DNA from: Acidimicrobiaceae bacterium
Lineage (GTDB): Bacteria > Actinomycetota > Acidimicrobiia > Acidimicrobiales > Poriferisodalaceae
Direction: 5' to 3'
DNA length: 64,000 bases
Assembly: GCA_026713105.1 (NCBI GenBank)
Contig: JAPOPC010000039.1
Span: 19,672 to 83,671, forward strand
Position numbers and translations under genes: made by a program
Notes under the pieces: model-generated
Seen by the model: only the letters and a program-made list of their open reading frames with translations
Told to the model about the DNA's origin: nothing
Databases searched by the model: none
In this document: one piece after another, positions 36,295 to 53,808 of the stretch
Layout of the letters: every line of letters begins with the position of its first letter
Position numbering within the stretch: position 1 is the first letter of the stretch

Positions 36295-38568
36295 ATGAGC
36301 ACCACCGAAGCTCCCGCAAGCACCGGCACCAATGGCAACGGTGCATCGGGCTACCGCTGGGTCGGCACCCGTCCGGTCCGCCACGACGGCCTCGACAAGG
36401 TCGCCGGAAAGGCCCGCTACGCAGCCGACCTGAACCTGCCGGGAATGCTGCACGGGCACATCTTGCGCTCGCCGCATCCCCACGCCCGGATCGTGTCTAT
36501 TGACACGACAAAGGCAGCAGCGATGCCCGGCGTGAAGGCCGTGATCACCGGCGCCGACTTCCCCGAAGCGCCCCCCAAGGGCGCCACTCGCAACCTGATG
36601 TGCACGGTCATCGCACGCGACAAGGTGCTGTACAGCGGCCACGCCGTCGCTGCGGTGGCTGCATCGACTCGTCGCGAGGCCAAAGCGGCGGCCGAGGCAA
36701 TCGAGGTGACCTACGAGCAGCTCCCCCATGTGCTGAACATCGCCGATGCGATGGCCGATGGGGCGCCGGTGATTCACGACAACTTGCTCACGCGTGGCGT
36801 CGACCCCCGACCGACCGAGCCGTCGAATGTTGCGGCGCGCACCGTGTACGAGCGTGGCGACGTCGAGCAAGGCTTCGGCGAAGCCGACATCGTGATCGAG
36901 CGGGAGTTCTCGACCCAGGCCGTGCACCAGGGCTACATCGAGCCGCACGCCTGCGTGGTCGACTGCGACCAGGAGGGCAAGGCCGTCATCTGGGCCTCCT
37001 CGCAGGGTCATTTCATGGTTCGATCCTCCACGGCCACGGTGCTCGGCTGGGACACCTCGCGCATCAAGGTCATCCCGGCGGAGATCGGCGGCGGCTTCGG
37101 CGGCAAGACCACCATCTACATCGAACCGGTGGCTGCGCTGCTGTCGACCAAGGCAGGCCGTCCTGTCAAGATCGTGATGAGCCGCGAGGATGTCTTCCGG
37201 GCCACCGGCCCCGCACCCGGCTCGATCATCAAGATGAAGGTCGGTGCCCGCAACGACGGCACGATCACCACGGCGAAGGCCTGGCTGGCGTACGAGAACG
37301 GTGCTTTTCAGGGCATCGCCGCGATGCTCGGCTGCATGTGCGTCGTGTCGGCGTACACCCTCGATCACCTCTACGTCGAGGGCTTCGACGTGGTGCTCAA
37401 CCGTCCGGTCAACGTGGCCTACCGGGCGCCATCGGCTCCTGCGGCGGCCTTCGCCATGGACTCGGTGGTCGACGAGATCGCGGCTCGTCTCGGCATGGAC
37501 CCGATCGACTTGCGGCTCCACAACTGCCCGTCGCAGGGCGACCCGACGCCGTATGGCCCCAAGTGGCCGATGATCGGGCTGCGCGACTGCCTCGAAGCGA
37601 TCCGCGACAGCGACCACTACCAGACTGCGCTGCCAGACGGCCAGGGTCGTGGCGTGGCCACGGGCTTCTGGTTCAACATCGGCGAGGCGTCGAGCGCAAC
37701 GGTCAACCTGAACGAGAACGGCACTGCCACGGTGATCACCGGGAGCCCTGACATCGGCGGCAGCCGAGCCTCGATGGCGCTGATGGCCGCCGAGGAACTG
37801 GGCCTCGACGTGCACTTGATCCAGCCGGTCGTGGGCGACACCGAAGTGGTCGGCTTCACCGACGTGACCGAGGGCAGCCGTGCCACATTTGCCACTGGCA
37901 TGGCGGTCGTAGAGGCCTGCCGCGATCTCAAGACGCAGCTGCGCAAGCGTGCGGCGAAGACCTGGGATTGCGATGTGGAAGAGGTCGAGTGGGTGGACGG
38001 CTCGGCCGTTCACGGCCCGGGCGAGCAGGAGCCGCTGACGCTGGCCGCCATCACTGGCAACGCCAAGCGCACCGGCGGGCCGCTGGGCGCGACGGCGTCG
38101 CTGAACGCCCGCGGCGCCGGTCCGGCCTTCTCGGTGCAGGTTGCGGACGTGTCCGTCGACTCCGAAACCGGGCGGGTCACCGTCGAGCGCTACACCACGG
38201 CACAGGATGCCGGCACGGCAATCCACCCGAGCTACGTCGAAGGCCAGATGCAAGGCGGCGTCGTGCAGGGCATCGGCTGGGCGCTCAACGAGGAATACAT
38301 CTACTCCGATGACGGCAACCTCGAGAACCCGGGTTTCCTCGACTACCGCATTCCGGTGGCGTCGGACCTGCCGATGATCGAGACGGTCATCGTGGAGGTG
38401 CCCAACCCGTCGCATCCCTATGGCGTGCGCGGCGTCGGTGAGGTGGGCATCGTGCCGCCGCTGCCGGTGCTGGCCAACGCCGTGGCAGACGCGACAGGAG
38501 TGCGGATCAGCGATCTGCCGCTCTCGCCGCCGCGAGTGCTGGATGCACTGACAGCGGCCGAGAGCTGA
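36295..38568 (+). CDS. Xanthine dehydrogenase-family molybdopterin-binding subunit
   Basis: 757 residues. It contains GGGFGGK at 265-271, the active-site loop AYRAPS at 375-380, and a C-terminal GVRGVGEVG whose Glu is the expected catalytic base. The loop is of the AYRAPG/AYRAPS type, not AYxCSFR of form I CO dehydrogenase, so a purine, aldehyde, nicotinate-like or aromatic substrate is more likely than CO. Upstream are the FAD and 2Fe-2S subunits; downstream is a MoaD-like protein. No XdhC-type maturation factor or mocA gene is visible in the window. Confidence 0.92.
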   Translation: MSTTEAPASTGTNGNGASGYRWVGTRPVRHDGLDKVAGKARYAADLNLPGMLHGHILRSPHPHARIVSIDTTKAAAMPGVKAVITGADFPEAPPKGATRNLMCTVIARDKVLYSGHAVAAVAASTRREAKAAAEAIEVTYEQLPHVLNIADAMADGAPVIHDNLLTRGVDPRPTEPSNVAARTVYERGDVEQGFGEADIVIEREFSTQAVHQGYIEPHACVVDCDQEGKAVIWASSQGHFMVRSSTATVLGWDTSRIKVIPAEIGGGFGGKTTIYIEPVAALLSTKAGRPVKIVMSREDVFRATGPAPGSIIKMKVGARNDGTITTAKAWLAYENGAFQGIAAMLGCMCVVSAYTLDHLYVEGFDVVLNRPVNVAYRAPSAPAAAFAMDSVVDEIAARLGMDPIDLRLHNCPSQGDPTPYGPKWPMIGLRDCLEAIRDSDHYQTALPDGQGRGVATGFWFNIGEASSATVNLNENGTATVITGSPDIGGSRASMALMAAEELGLDVHLIQPVVGDTEVVGFTDVTEGSRATFATGMAVVEACRDLKTQLRKRAAKTWDCDVEEVEWVDGSAVHGPGEQEPLTLAAITGNAKRTGGPLGATASLNARGAGPAFSVQVADVSVDSETGRVTVERYTTAQDAGTAIHPSYVEGQMQGGVVQGIGWALNEEYIYSDDGNLENPGFLDYRIPVASDLPMIETVIVEVPNPSHPYGVRGVGEVGIVPPLPVLANAVADATGVRISDLPLSPPRVLDALTAAES

Positions 38569-38598
38569 TCACCGGGGCAACCCGTCAGGGGCACATCG

Positions 38599-38847
38599 AT
38601 GGCGGTCGTTCACTTTTCGACCGACCAGCGCCAGCACACCGGCGTCACCGAGGTTGTCATCGACGCCGCGAATGTGCGCGCACTCGTACGGCAGCTCTCC
38701 GAGCTCTATCCGTCGCTGAACGCACACCTCGTCGAGACATCGTCAACCGCCGTCGCCATCGACGGCGAGATCATCCCCGATCCGATGCTCGAAGAACTCA
38801 CTGCCACCTCAGAGGTGCACCTAGTCCGCCCGCTCGCGGGCGGATAG
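38599..38847 (+). CDS. MoaD/ThiS-like sulfur carrier protein
   Basis: 82 residues ending in Gly-Gly, the feature needed for C-terminal adenylation and thiocarboxylation by a MoeB/ThiF-type enzyme. The beta-grasp pattern (TEVVIDAANVRALVRQL, VAIDGEIIP, SEVHLVRPLAGG) is clear. Position right after the Mo subunit suggests it supplies sulfur for molybdopterin, or for a sulfurated Mo ligand. Its last six codons and stop lie in the first unit of a 31-nt tandem repeat. Confidence 0.85.
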   Translation: MAVVHFSTDQRQHTGVTEVVIDAANVRALVRQLSELYPSLNAHLVETSSTAVAIDGEIIPDPMLEELTATSEVHLVRPLAGG

Positions 38848-38937
38848 GACAGCACGTCGCCCGCTCGCGGGCGGATAGGACAGCACGGCGCCCGCTTGCG
38901 GGCGGATAGGACAGCACGACGCCCGCTCGCGGGCGGA
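38826..38937. repeat. 31-nt tandem hairpin repeats at the end of the MoaD-like gene and of rpsJ
   Basis: Four units at exact 31-nt spacing (CGCCCGC at 38827, 38858, 38889 and 38920). Each has CGCCCGC-TC/TT-GCGGGCG, a perfect 7-bp stem, then a conserved spacer GATAGGACAGCAC. In unit 1 the sequence encodes RPLAGG and the stop of the MoaD-like gene; units 2-4 are non-coding copies. On the other side rpsJ ends 9 nt away, so the array lies between two convergent stops. Confidence 0.92.
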
Positions 38938-38945
38938 GTAGCGCG

Positions 38946-39260
38946 CTAGGGCTGGACTTTGAGCTCGATCTCTACGCCGGCGGGCAGGTCGAGCCGCTGG
39001 AGCGAATCGACCGTCTTGTCGGTGGGATCGATCACGTCGATCAGGCGCTTGTGAATGCGCATCTCGAAGTGCTCGCGCGAGTCCTTGTCTTTGTGGGGGG
39101 ACCGCACGACCGTGTAACGGTGCTTTTCGGTGGGCAGCGGCACGGGCCCGCGAACCTTGGCATTGGTTCGCAGCACCGTCTCGGTGATCTTCTGCGCCGA
39201 CTGGTCCACGATCTCGTGGTCGTAGGCCTTGAGCCGCATACGGATCCGAGGTGCTGCCAT
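38946..39260 (-). CDS. rpsJ: 30S ribosomal protein S10
   Basis: 104 residues: [41 protein letters not shown] and the conserved C-terminal half. S10 is also NusE, the NusG/NusB partner in antitermination. It directly follows tuf, but rplC, normally next, is 10 kb downstream. Confidence 0.97.
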   Translation of the reverse strand: MAAPRIRMRLKAYDHEIVDQSAQKITETVLRTNAKVRGPVPLPTEKHRYTVVRSPHKDKDSREHFEMRIHKRLIDVIDPTDKTVDSLQRLDLPAGVEIELKVQP

Positions 39261-39292
39261 CTGAGTGCCTGACTGTTCGCTTGAGAACCGGG

Positions 39293-40477
39293 TTACTGAA
39301 CGATCTTGGTGACCCGGCCGGCGCCCACAGTACGCCCACCCTCACGGATGGCGAAACGCAAGCCCTCGTCCATCGCGATCGGGTTGATCAGCTCGACGGT
39401 CATCTCGGTGTTGTCGCCCGGCATGCACATCTCGGTGCCGCCAGGCAATTCGACCACACCGGTGATGTCGGTGGTGCGGAAGTAGAACTGCGGCCGGTAG
39501 TTCGAAAAGAACGGCTTGTGGCGGCCGCCCTCGTCCTTGTTCAGCACGTAGACCTGAGCCTCGAACTTGGTGTGCGGCGTGATCGCTCCCTTGCGGGTGC
39601 AGACCTGGCCACGCTCGACGTCTTCCTTGCCGGTGCCTCGCAGCAGCAACCCGACGTTGTCTCCTGCCTGGCCTTCGTCGAGGATCTTGCGGAACATCTC
39701 GACACCGGTCACCGTCGTGGTCTGCGTGTCGCGGATGCCGACAATCTCGATCTCTTCGCCGGTGTTGATGACGCCCTGCTCGATCTTGCCGGTCACCACA
39801 GTGCCGCGGCCGGTGATCGAGAAGACATCCTCGATCGGCATCAGGAACGGGCGCTCGTTGTCGCGCACGGGCTCGGGCACGTACTCGTCGACGGCGTTCA
39901 TCAGCTCGACGACCTGCTCGGCGGCAGCCGCATCACCCTCGAGGGCATTCAGGGCCGAGACGCGCACCACCGGGACGTCGTCGCCGGGGAACTCGTACTC
40001 GCTGAGCAGTTCGCGTACCTCGAGCTCGACGAGCTCGAGCAGCTCCTCGTCGTCGACCATGTCGACCTTGTTGAGCGCAACCACGATGTAGGGCACGCCG
40101 ACCTGGCGGGCCAGCAGCACGTGCTCACGGGTCTGTGGCATCGGGCCGTCGGCAGCGGACACGACCAAGATGGCCCCGTCCACCTGGGCGGCACCGGTGA
40201 TCATGTTCTTGATGTAGTCGGCGTGGCCGGGCATATCGACGTGTGCGTAGTGGCGGTTCGCCGTCTCGTACTCGACGTGCGCGATGGAGATCGTGATGCC
40301 GCGCTCGCGCTCTTCGGGTGCCTTGTCGATCTCGTCGAAGGCCGTCGCCTGGCCGCCGACCTGTTCGGACAGCACGCGCGTGATGGCAGCCGTCAGTGTC
40401 GTCTTGCCGTGGTCGATGTGTCCCATCGTGCCCACGTTGACGTGAGGCTTGGTCCGCTCGAATCGCTCTTTTGCCAT
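39293..40477 (-). CDS. tuf: Elongation factor Tu
   Basis: 394 residues. G1 GHIDHGKT, G3 [12 protein letters not shown] and G4 NKVD motifs, plus the C-terminal domain with [16 protein letters not shown] stretch. It carries aminoacyl-tRNA to the ribosome. It is preceded by a 174-nt gap after fusA (40478-40651) in which I identify no gene; the gap may hold a tuf promoter. Confidence 0.97.
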   Translation of the reverse strand: MAKERFERTKPHVNVGTMGHIDHGKTTLTAAITRVLSEQVGGQATAFDEIDKAPEERERGITISIAHVEYETANRHYAHVDMPGHADYIKNMITGAAQVDGAILVVSAADGPMPQTREHVLLARQVGVPYIVVALNKVDMVDDEELLELVELEVRELLSEYEFPGDDVPVVRVSALNALEGDAAAAEQVVELMNAVDEYVPEPVRDNERPFLMPIEDVFSITGRGTVVTGKIEQGVINTGEEIEIVGIRDTQTTTVTGVEMFRKILDEGQAGDNVGLLLRGTGKEDVERGQVCTRKGAITPHTKFEAQVYVLNKDEGGRHKPFFSNYRPQFYFRTTDITGVVELPGGTEMCMPGDNTEMTVELINPIAMDEGLRFAIREGGRTVGAGRVTKIVQ

Positions 40478-40651
40478 GTCGTACCCGCCTTTCGGGGTTC
40501 TGCTCGCCTATCGGGGGAGAGTGAGGTGCAGGGGTTGTCTTTGCTTCTTGGTTTCTTCGCTGTTCTGAACGGTGTGAGGCTAGGGATGCCGTGGCCCCAA
40601 ACCAAATGACTTGTCACCGGCGCCAAACGTGCCCACCCAAGGCGGGCTGGG

Positions 40652-42736
40652 TCATTCGCCGCGGATGCGCTTGATGATCTCCTCGGCGATGGTGCGCGGC
40701 ACTTGTTCGTAGTTGTCGAACTGCATGCTGTAGGTCGCGCGGCCCTGGGTGCGCGACCGCAGGTCGTTGGCGTAGCCGAACATCTCCGACAGCGGCACCT
40801 TGGCATCGATCACCTGGTTCACGCCACGCAGTTCCATCTGCCCGACTCGGCCGCGCCGTGAATTGAGGTCGCCGATGACGTCGCCCATGTAGTCCTCGGG
40901 CGTGACGACCTCCACCGACATGACCGGCTCAAGCAGAACCGGCCGTGCCAGCCTGGCCGCATCGCGCATGGCCATCGTGCCGGCGATCTTGAACGCCATC
41001 TCCGAGGAGTCGACGTCGTGATGGTTGCCGTCGATCAGATCGACGGACACGTCCACCAGCGGGAACCCTGCCAGCGGGCCGTTCTCCAGCGACGACTGCA
41101 AACCCGCGTCGACCGAGTTGATGTACTCGCGCGGGATCACGCCGCCCCGGATGCTGTCCTCGAAGACGTATCCCTCACCGGGCTCCGACGGGCGCACATT
41201 GATGACCACCACGGCGTACTGGCCCGAGCCGCCAGTCTGCTTGATGTGCCGGTACTCGAACTTGTTCACCGGCGCCGTGATCGTCTCGCGGTAGGCCACC
41301 TGCGGCTTGCCGATCGAGGCGTCCACTTTGAACTCGCGCAGCATGCGGTCGACCAGCACTTCGAGGTGCAGCTCGCCCATGCCCGAGATCACGGTCTGGC
41401 CGGTCTCGTCGTCGGTTTTGACCTGGAAGGTGGGATCTTCCTCGCTGAGGGCCGTGAGCGCCCTGCCCAGCTTGTCCTGGTCGCCCTTGGACTTGGGCTC
41501 GACAGCGACGTGCACGACCGGGTCGGGGAAGTCGAGCTGCTCGAGCACGATCGACTTGGACGAATCGCACAGCGTGTCGCCGGTGCGGGTGTTCTTGAGG
41601 CCGATGCCGGCGACGATGTCGCCGGTCGCGATGTCTTCACGGTCTTCGCGGTTGTTGGCGTGCATCTGCAGGATGCGCCCGATGCGCTCGCGGTTGCCCG
41701 TCGTGGTGTTGAGCACCTGGCCGCCACGCTCGAACTGGCCGCTGTACACCCGGAAGTAGGTCAGCTTGCCGACGTGAGGGTCGGTCATAATCTTGAACGC
41801 CAGCGCCGAGAACGGCTCATCGTCGCTGGGCTTGCGCTCCAGCTCTTCCTTGCCGTTGGTGGAGCTACCCGTGATCGCAGGGATGTCCACCGGCGCCGGC
41901 AGGTACATCGTCACGGCGTCGAGCAGCGGTTGCACCCCTTTGTTCTTGAAGGCGCTGCCGGTGAGCACCGGCACGATCTGGCCGTCGACCGTGCCCCGCC
42001 TGACTGCCCGCCGGATCGTGTCGGCATCGACGTCGTCGCCTTCGAGGTAGGCCATCATGATGTCCTCGTCGACATCGGCGAGCCGCTCGAGCAGCATGCT
42101 GCGGTACTCGGCGGCTCGGTCGGCGAGATCGGCAGGGATGTCGACGATGTCGTAGGTGGCGCCCAGATCGTCGCCCTTCCACACCACTGCGTTCATCTCG
42201 ACCAGGTCGACGACACCCTCAAAATCGGCCTCGAGCCCGATTGGCAACTGCAGCACGGCGGTGTTCGGCGTCAGACGTTCCTCGATGCTCGCCAGCGAAC
42301 CGAAGAAGGACGCACCGGTGCGATCGAGCTTGTTGATGAAGCACATCCGCGGTACGCCGTAGCGGTCGGCCTGTCGCCACACGGTCTCGGTTTGCGGTTC
42401 CACGCCCGCAACGCCGTCGAATACCGCGACGGCGCCGTCGAGCACGCGCAGCGAGCGCTCCACCTCGACGGTGAAGTCAACGTGGCCTGGCGTATCGATG
42501 ATGTTGATGACGTGGTCGTTCCAGTGGCAGGTGGTGGCAGCGGAGGTGATGGTGATGCCCCGCTCCTGCTCCTGCTCCATCCAGTCCATCGTGGCGGCGC
42601 CGTCGTGGACCTCGCCGATCTTGTAGTTGACACCGGTGTAGTACAGGATCCGCTCCGTCACCGTGGTCTTGCCCGCGTCGATGTGGGCCATGATCCCGAT
42701 GTTGCGGACGCGATCGAGAGGTTGCGTTCGAGCCAT
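40652..42736 (-). CDS. fusA: Elongation factor G
   Basis: 694 residues, standard length. G1 AHIDAGKTT, effector-region [11 protein letters not shown]3 DTPGHVDFT and G4 NKLD; the domain IV-V region ends [20 protein letters not shown]. It catalyses translocation. Order rpsL-rpsG-fusA-tuf is the str operon. Confidence 0.97.
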   Translation of the reverse strand: MARTQPLDRVRNIGIMAHIDAGKTTVTERILYYTGVNYKIGEVHDGAATMDWMEQEQERGITITSAATTCHWNDHVINIIDTPGHVDFTVEVERSLRVLDGAVAVFDGVAGVEPQTETVWRQADRYGVPRMCFINKLDRTGASFFGSLASIEERLTPNTAVLQLPIGLEADFEGVVDLVEMNAVVWKGDDLGATYDIVDIPADLADRAAEYRSMLLERLADVDEDIMMAYLEGDDVDADTIRRAVRRGTVDGQIVPVLTGSAFKNKGVQPLLDAVTMYLPAPVDIPAITGSSTNGKEELERKPSDDEPFSALAFKIMTDPHVGKLTYFRVYSGQFERGGQVLNTTTGNRERIGRILQMHANNREDREDIATGDIVAGIGLKNTRTGDTLCDSSKSIVLEQLDFPDPVVHVAVEPKSKGDQDKLGRALTALSEEDPTFQVKTDDETGQTVISGMGELHLEVLVDRMLREFKVDASIGKPQVAYRETITAPVNKFEYRHIKQTGGSGQYAVVVINVRPSEPGEGYVFEDSIRGGVIPREYINSVDAGLQSSLENGPLAGFPLVDVSVDLIDGNHHDVDSSEMAFKIAGTMAMRDAARLARPVLLEPVMSVEVVTPEDYMGDVIGDLNSRRGRVGQMELRGVNQVIDAKVPLSEMFGYANDLRSRTQGRATYSMQFDNYEQVPRTIAEEIIKRIRGE

Positions 42737-42787
42737 TTCAGCGTTGTCCCATTGATCAGATATCCCGATCAGCTCACCAGTGATCGA

Positions 42788-43258
42788 TTACCAGCGGTAG
42801 TGGGCGAAGGCCTTGTTGGCCTCTGCCATGCGGTGCGTGTCTTCACGCCGCTTGGCAGCCGAGCCGGTGCCGTTGGAGGCATCCATCAGCTCGTTCGCGA
42901 GACGTTCAGACATCGTGCGCTCGCGGCGTTCGCGGGCGAAGCCCACGATCCAACGGATCGCCAGCGCGGTGGCGCGGCGGGGGCGCACTTCGACAGGCAC
43001 CTGGTAGGTGGCGCCGCCGACCCGGCGGCTCTTCACCTCGACTTGCGGTCGGGTGTTGTCGACCGCTCGCTTCAGGATCTCGAGCGGCTCGCCACCGGTT
43101 CGCTCTCCCACGGCGTCCATCGCCTGGTACACGATGCGCTCGGCCACCGAACGCTTGCCGCGCCGTAGCACCTTGTTGATGAACTGGGTGACCAGCGTGG
43201 AGTCGTAAACCGGGTCGGGAGCAACGTCGCGGCGTGGCGCGGCGCCTCGGCGGGGCAT
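42788..43258 (-). CDS. rpsG: 30S ribosomal protein S7
   Basis: 156 residues from ATG 43258, one base after the rpsL stop; the longer ORF start is rejected because the length then exceeds S7. [34 protein letters not shown] and the C-terminal [18 protein letters not shown]. Confidence 0.96.
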   Translation of the reverse strand: MPRRGAAPRRDVAPDPVYDSTLVTQFINKVLRRGKRSVAERIVYQAMDAVGERTGGEPLEILKRAVDNTRPQVEVKSRRVGGATYQVPVEVRPRRATALAIRWIVGFARERRERTMSERLANELMDASNGTGSAAKRREDTHRMAEANKAFAHYRW

Positions 43259-43259
43259 C

Positions 43260-43631
43260 TCAGGACTCCCGCTTGGCGCCGTAGCGCGAGCGTGCCTGCT
43301 GGCGGGCATTCACGCCCGAGGCGTCGAGCGCTCCACGGATGATCTTGTAACGGACACCGGGAAGGTCCTTGACCCGCCCGCCACGAACCAGGACGATGCT
43401 GTGCTCTTGCAGGTTGTGGCCCTCACCCGGAATGTAGGCGGTCACCTCGACGCCGCTGGTGAGGCGCACGCGGGCAACCTTGCGCAGCGCGGAGTTCGGC
43501 TTCTTCGGCGTGTGCGTGTAGACGCGTGTGCAGACCCCGCGCCGCTGGGGCGAGCCCTTCAACGCAGGCGTTCGCACCTTCGTCGGCTTGGACTTTCGGC
43601 CCTTGCGGACCAGTTGCTGGATCGTGGGCAC
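43260..43631 (-). CDS. rpsL: 30S ribosomal protein S12
   Basis: 123 residues from GTG 43631 (GAGG 5 nt upstream). [13 protein letters not shown] at the start, [20 protein letters not shown] and [17 protein letters not shown]. The Lys residues at which streptomycin-resistance substitutions occur are wild type. The 186-nt gap to rpoC (43632-43817) contains no evident gene. Confidence 0.96.
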   Translation of the reverse strand: MPTIQQLVRKGRKSKPTKVRTPALKGSPQRRGVCTRVYTHTPKKPNSALRKVARVRLTSGVEVTAYIPGEGHNLQEHSIVLVRGGRVKDLPGVRYKIIRGALDASGVNARQQARSRYGAKRES

Positions 43632-43817
43632 CAGTACCTCGGGGAGTAGGGGACCCCAGTGAGTCGGGGCTGTCAGCGGGACAGATTGATGAACAGGAGT
43701 CGGCAGATCTGCGCAATGCCCCACCGGCGGCGCGCCGAAACCGGCTTTGAAGGCTAGGCAGCGCGCCCCAGCACGACAACCGTTCGCGTCGCGCGAGCCG
43801 CAGGGCGCAGCGGCACC

Positions 43818-47756
<3,939 letters not shown>

Positions 47757-47832
47757 GAGTTATGTCCGGCTCTGTGTGTGTGTCGTGGCAGTTCTTGGGG
47801 TGCTGTTGCGGCTGCTGGGTGCCATGCGCTGT

Positions 47833-51492
<3,660 letters not shown>

Positions 51493-51602
51493 CGGACTCT
51501 CCTAGCGCTTCAATTGTGCGGGATGGGTCGCGGGCGACTGCCCACGGCAGGCAACGAGGGGGCGGATACGCGCGCAGTCGCAGGCGTCCGCAGCAAACAG
51601 GG

Positions 51603-51699
51603 AGCCCAACGTTGGGCTTCGATGCTGGGGACTGATGGGTGCGCGAATGGGGAGGCCACCTGAGCCACGGCCTTGGCAACGCTACCCAGCAACGCTGGG
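51603..51699 (-). promoter_or_regulatory. Two stem-loops in the rplL-rpoB intergenic region
   Basis: A hairpin CCCAGC-AAC-GCTGGG is at 51685-51699 and a 16-bp perfect palindrome AGCCCAACGTTGGGCT at 51603-51618. Neither is followed by a T-tract. In E. coli the equivalent gap contains an attenuator and RNase III processing site that lower rpoBC output relative to rplJL; a similar role is possible here. The 248-nt gap 51493-51740 has no gene. Confidence 0.45.
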
Positions 51700-51740
51700 C
51701 GCCACAACCGCGGCTCGAAGCAACGCTCCGGGGCAGCCGT

Positions 51741-52133
51741 TCAGGACAGCTCGACGGTGGCGCCGACGGCCTCGAGGGCTTCCTTGGCCTTGTCGGCGTC
51801 TACCTTCGGCACGCCTTCGAGCACGGCCTTCGGAGCGGCCTCCACGAGATCCTTGGCCTCCTTGAGACCCAAGCTCGTGAGCGAGCGCACCTCCTTGATG
51901 ACCTGGACCTTCTTGTCGCCGATGGCGGTCAGCGTGACGGTGACCTCGTCGGCGGCCTCCTCGGCAGCTTCGCCGGCGGCGTCTGCCCCTGCGGCACCCG
52001 CTGCCACCATCATCGGGGCGGCCGCCGCGGCGGTGACATCGAAGCGCTCTTCGAACGCTTTCTTCAGCTCGACGAGTTCGAGCACCGTCATATTGCCGAT
52101 GGCGTCGAGGATCTCTTCGGTGGACGTGCTCAT
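51741..52133 (-). CDS. rplL: 50S ribosomal protein L7/L12
   Basis: 130 residues. N-terminal dimerisation part ([19 protein letters not shown]), Ala-rich hinge, and the C-terminal domain [29 protein letters not shown]. It forms the ribosomal stalk with L10. Start overlaps rplJ by 4 nt (ATGA). Confidence 0.97.
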   Translation of the reverse strand: MSTSTEEILDAIGNMTVLELVELKKAFEERFDVTAAAAAPMMVAAGAAGADAAGEAAEEAADEVTVTLTAIGDKKVQVIKEVRSLTSLGLKEAKDLVEAAPKAVLEGVPKVDADKAKEALEAVGATVELS

Positions 52134-52765
52134 TGGTTGTTCTCCGTATTTGATTCGGCTGGGTTTGATTCGGCTGGGTCTGTTTCGGCCTGATCTATTT
52201 CGGCTGGGGTCGGCGGGCTGTCGGGGGTTTTGTCGATCAAGGCTTGGACAAGACCGGACATCTCGCCGATCAAGTTGTTCATCATCGATGCCAGCGAACT
52301 CAACGGCGCCGCCAATGCACCGAGTATCTGCGCCATCAGCTCATCGTGAGACGGCAGGTCGGCGAGGTCGCGAACTTGGGCGTCGCTCAGCAGGGTGCCC
52401 GCCAGCACGCCGCCCTTGATGATCAGCGCTTCGTGCTCCGTTGCGAACGTACGCAGGGCCTTCGCGGCCGCCGATGGATCCTTGCCACAGAAGGCGAGCG
52501 CTGTGGGCCCCCCGAGCAGATCGAGCGTCCCGGCCGGCGCATCGTCGGACAGCGCAAGGCGAACCAGGGTGTTCTTGTAGATCTTGTAGCGGCAGTCCGC
52601 ATCGATGAGGCGGCCCCGCAGGTCAGCCATCTCGGTGACATCCAGCCCCCGGTATTCGGTGAACAGCACCGCCTCGGCATCGTTGTATCGCTCGCGGACT
52701 TCGTCCACCACGGCGACCTTGTCGGCCCGTGGCGCCCGCTCGTCAGCGGTTGTTGCTGTCGCCAC
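52130..52765 (-). CDS. rplJ: 50S ribosomal protein L10 with repetitive C-terminal tail
   Basis: 211 residues from GTG 52765 (GGAGGT 7 nt upstream). L10 features are [37 protein letters not shown] and [13 protein letters not shown]. The stalk-binding helix is followed by an acidic tail of 15-nt-encoded repeats (AESNP-type), absent from ordinary L10. Confidence 0.95.
   Translation of the reverse strand: MATATTADERAPRADKVAVVDEVRERYNDAEAVLFTEYRGLDVTEMADLRGRLIDADCRYKIYKNTLVRLALSDDAPAGTLDLLGGPTALAFCGKDPSAAAKALRTFATEHEALIIKGGVLAGTLLSDAQVRDLADLPSHDELMAQILGALAAPLSSLASMMNNLIGEMSGLVQALIDKTPDSPPTPAEIDQAETDPAESNPAESNTENNQ
52152..52211. repeat. 15-nt in-frame tandem repeats in rplJ
   Basis: Units at 52152-52166, 52167-52181, 52182-52196 and 52197-52211, increasingly diverged from first to last. 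They encode the acidic L10 tail and lie just before the stop and the rplL start. Confidence 0.85.
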
Positions 52766-52938
52766 TGTGGGGACCTCCGGTGTTGCGGGATGCTGCGGGA
52801 GACCGCGGCATGTGATGTTGTCGGGCGGTGGGATCGCTCCCGGTCCCAGATTGGGCACCGGTCCGCAGATCAGACAGAACCGCACCCCGACGCTGACGCG
52901 CACAGGAAGACAGTCCGCCTCATCGGGCCCGACCCCTA

Positions 52939-53018
52939 TGGCTCACCCGAGGCGGGCGAACCCCTGAACGTGGTTCAGACAGGGCCGGTTTCAGGCCGAA
53001 GCCACCGGATTTCTACGG
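52939..53018 (-). promoter_or_regulatory. Probable L10 autoregulatory leader
   Basis: On the minus strand CCGTAGA...CCGGTGG (53018 downward) and GCCCGCCTCGGGTGAGCC (about 52956-52939) recall the kink-turn and paired elements of bacterial L10 leaders, which bind the L10/L12 complex to repress rplJL. It lies in the 329-nt gap between rplA and rplJ, the expected place, and no gene is seen in the gap. I cannot fold it reliably by eye. Confidence 0.5.
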
Positions 53019-53094
53019 CGAGCAAGTTGTCGAGCGGCAAACGCTACCGGCCGCGCCCGGCGATTCAACTGCCGGAAGATCCGCCGGTGCGCCG

Positions 53095-53781
53095 CTAGTT
53101 GAAGGTGGTGGGGTCGATGTGGATGCCCGGGCCCATGGTGGACGAGACAACCATCTTGCGGACGTAGCGACCCTTGGCACTGGCCGGCCTTGCCCGCGCG
53201 AGTTCGTCCATGACCGCTTCGAGATTGGCGCTCAAGTCCTCAGCAGAGAAGCTCACCTTGCCGATCGCCAAGTGCACGTTGCCGTACCGATCCGTGCGGT
53301 ACTCGATCTTGCCGCCCTTGAACTCGCCGACGGCCTTGCTGACATCGGGCGTGACCGTGCCGGATTTGGGATTCGGCATGAGGCCACGTGGGCCCAACAC
53401 CTTGCCCAGCCGGCCGACCACGCCCATCATGTCCGGCGTCGCGATCGCCACGTCGAAGTCGGTGAAGCCGCCCTCCACACGCTCGGCCAGGTCGGCGCCG
53501 CCCACGACATCGGCACCTGCTTCGGAGGCTTCTGCTGCGGCGTCGCCCTGCGCGAACACCGCGACACGCACGTCTCCGCCCGTTCCCGAAGGCAACGCGA
53601 CGGTGCCGCGCACCATCTGGTCGGCCTTGCGCGGGTCCACGCCGAGCCGCACCGACAGGTCGACGGTCTCATCGAACTTCGCTGGTGCAAGCGTGCGCAC
53701 CATGTCGATCGCCTGGGAGGGCTCGTGCATCATCTGCCGGTCGTACCGTCGGGTCGCCTCGGCGTATTTCTTGCCTGACAT
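53095..53781 (-). CDS. rplA: 50S ribosomal protein L1
   Basis: 228 residues: [21 protein letters not shown] cut to the core [38 protein letters not shown], and a normal C-terminus. L1 forms the mobile E-site stalk. Lies 27 nt after rplK. Confidence 0.96.
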   Translation of the reverse strand: MSGKKYAEATRRYDRQMMHEPSQAIDMVRTLAPAKFDETVDLSVRLGVDPRKADQMVRGTVALPSGTGGDVRVAVFAQGDAAAEASEAGADVVGGADLAERVEGGFTDFDVAIATPDMMGVVGRLGKVLGPRGLMPNPKSGTVTPDVSKAVGEFKGGKIEYRTDRYGNVHLAIGKVSFSAEDLSANLEAVMDELARARPASAKGRYVRKMVVSSTMGPGIHIDPTTFN

Positions 53782-53808
53782 CTCTGTGCTCCTCTGCTGC
53801 GCCGCTAC

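Noticed and set aside
36295..38568. CO dehydrogenase (CoxL)
   Set aside because: The active-site loop is AYRAPS, not AYxCSFR, so form I CO dehydrogenase is not supported.
29011..38937. Tandem 31-nt arrays as possible CRISPRs
   Set aside because: The units are contiguous with conserved spacers, no variable spacers exist, and no cas genes are present.
40478..40651. Defined tuf promoter between fusA and tuf
   Set aside because: I could not pick a -35/-10 pair with reasonable spacing; only the gap itself suggests a promoter.
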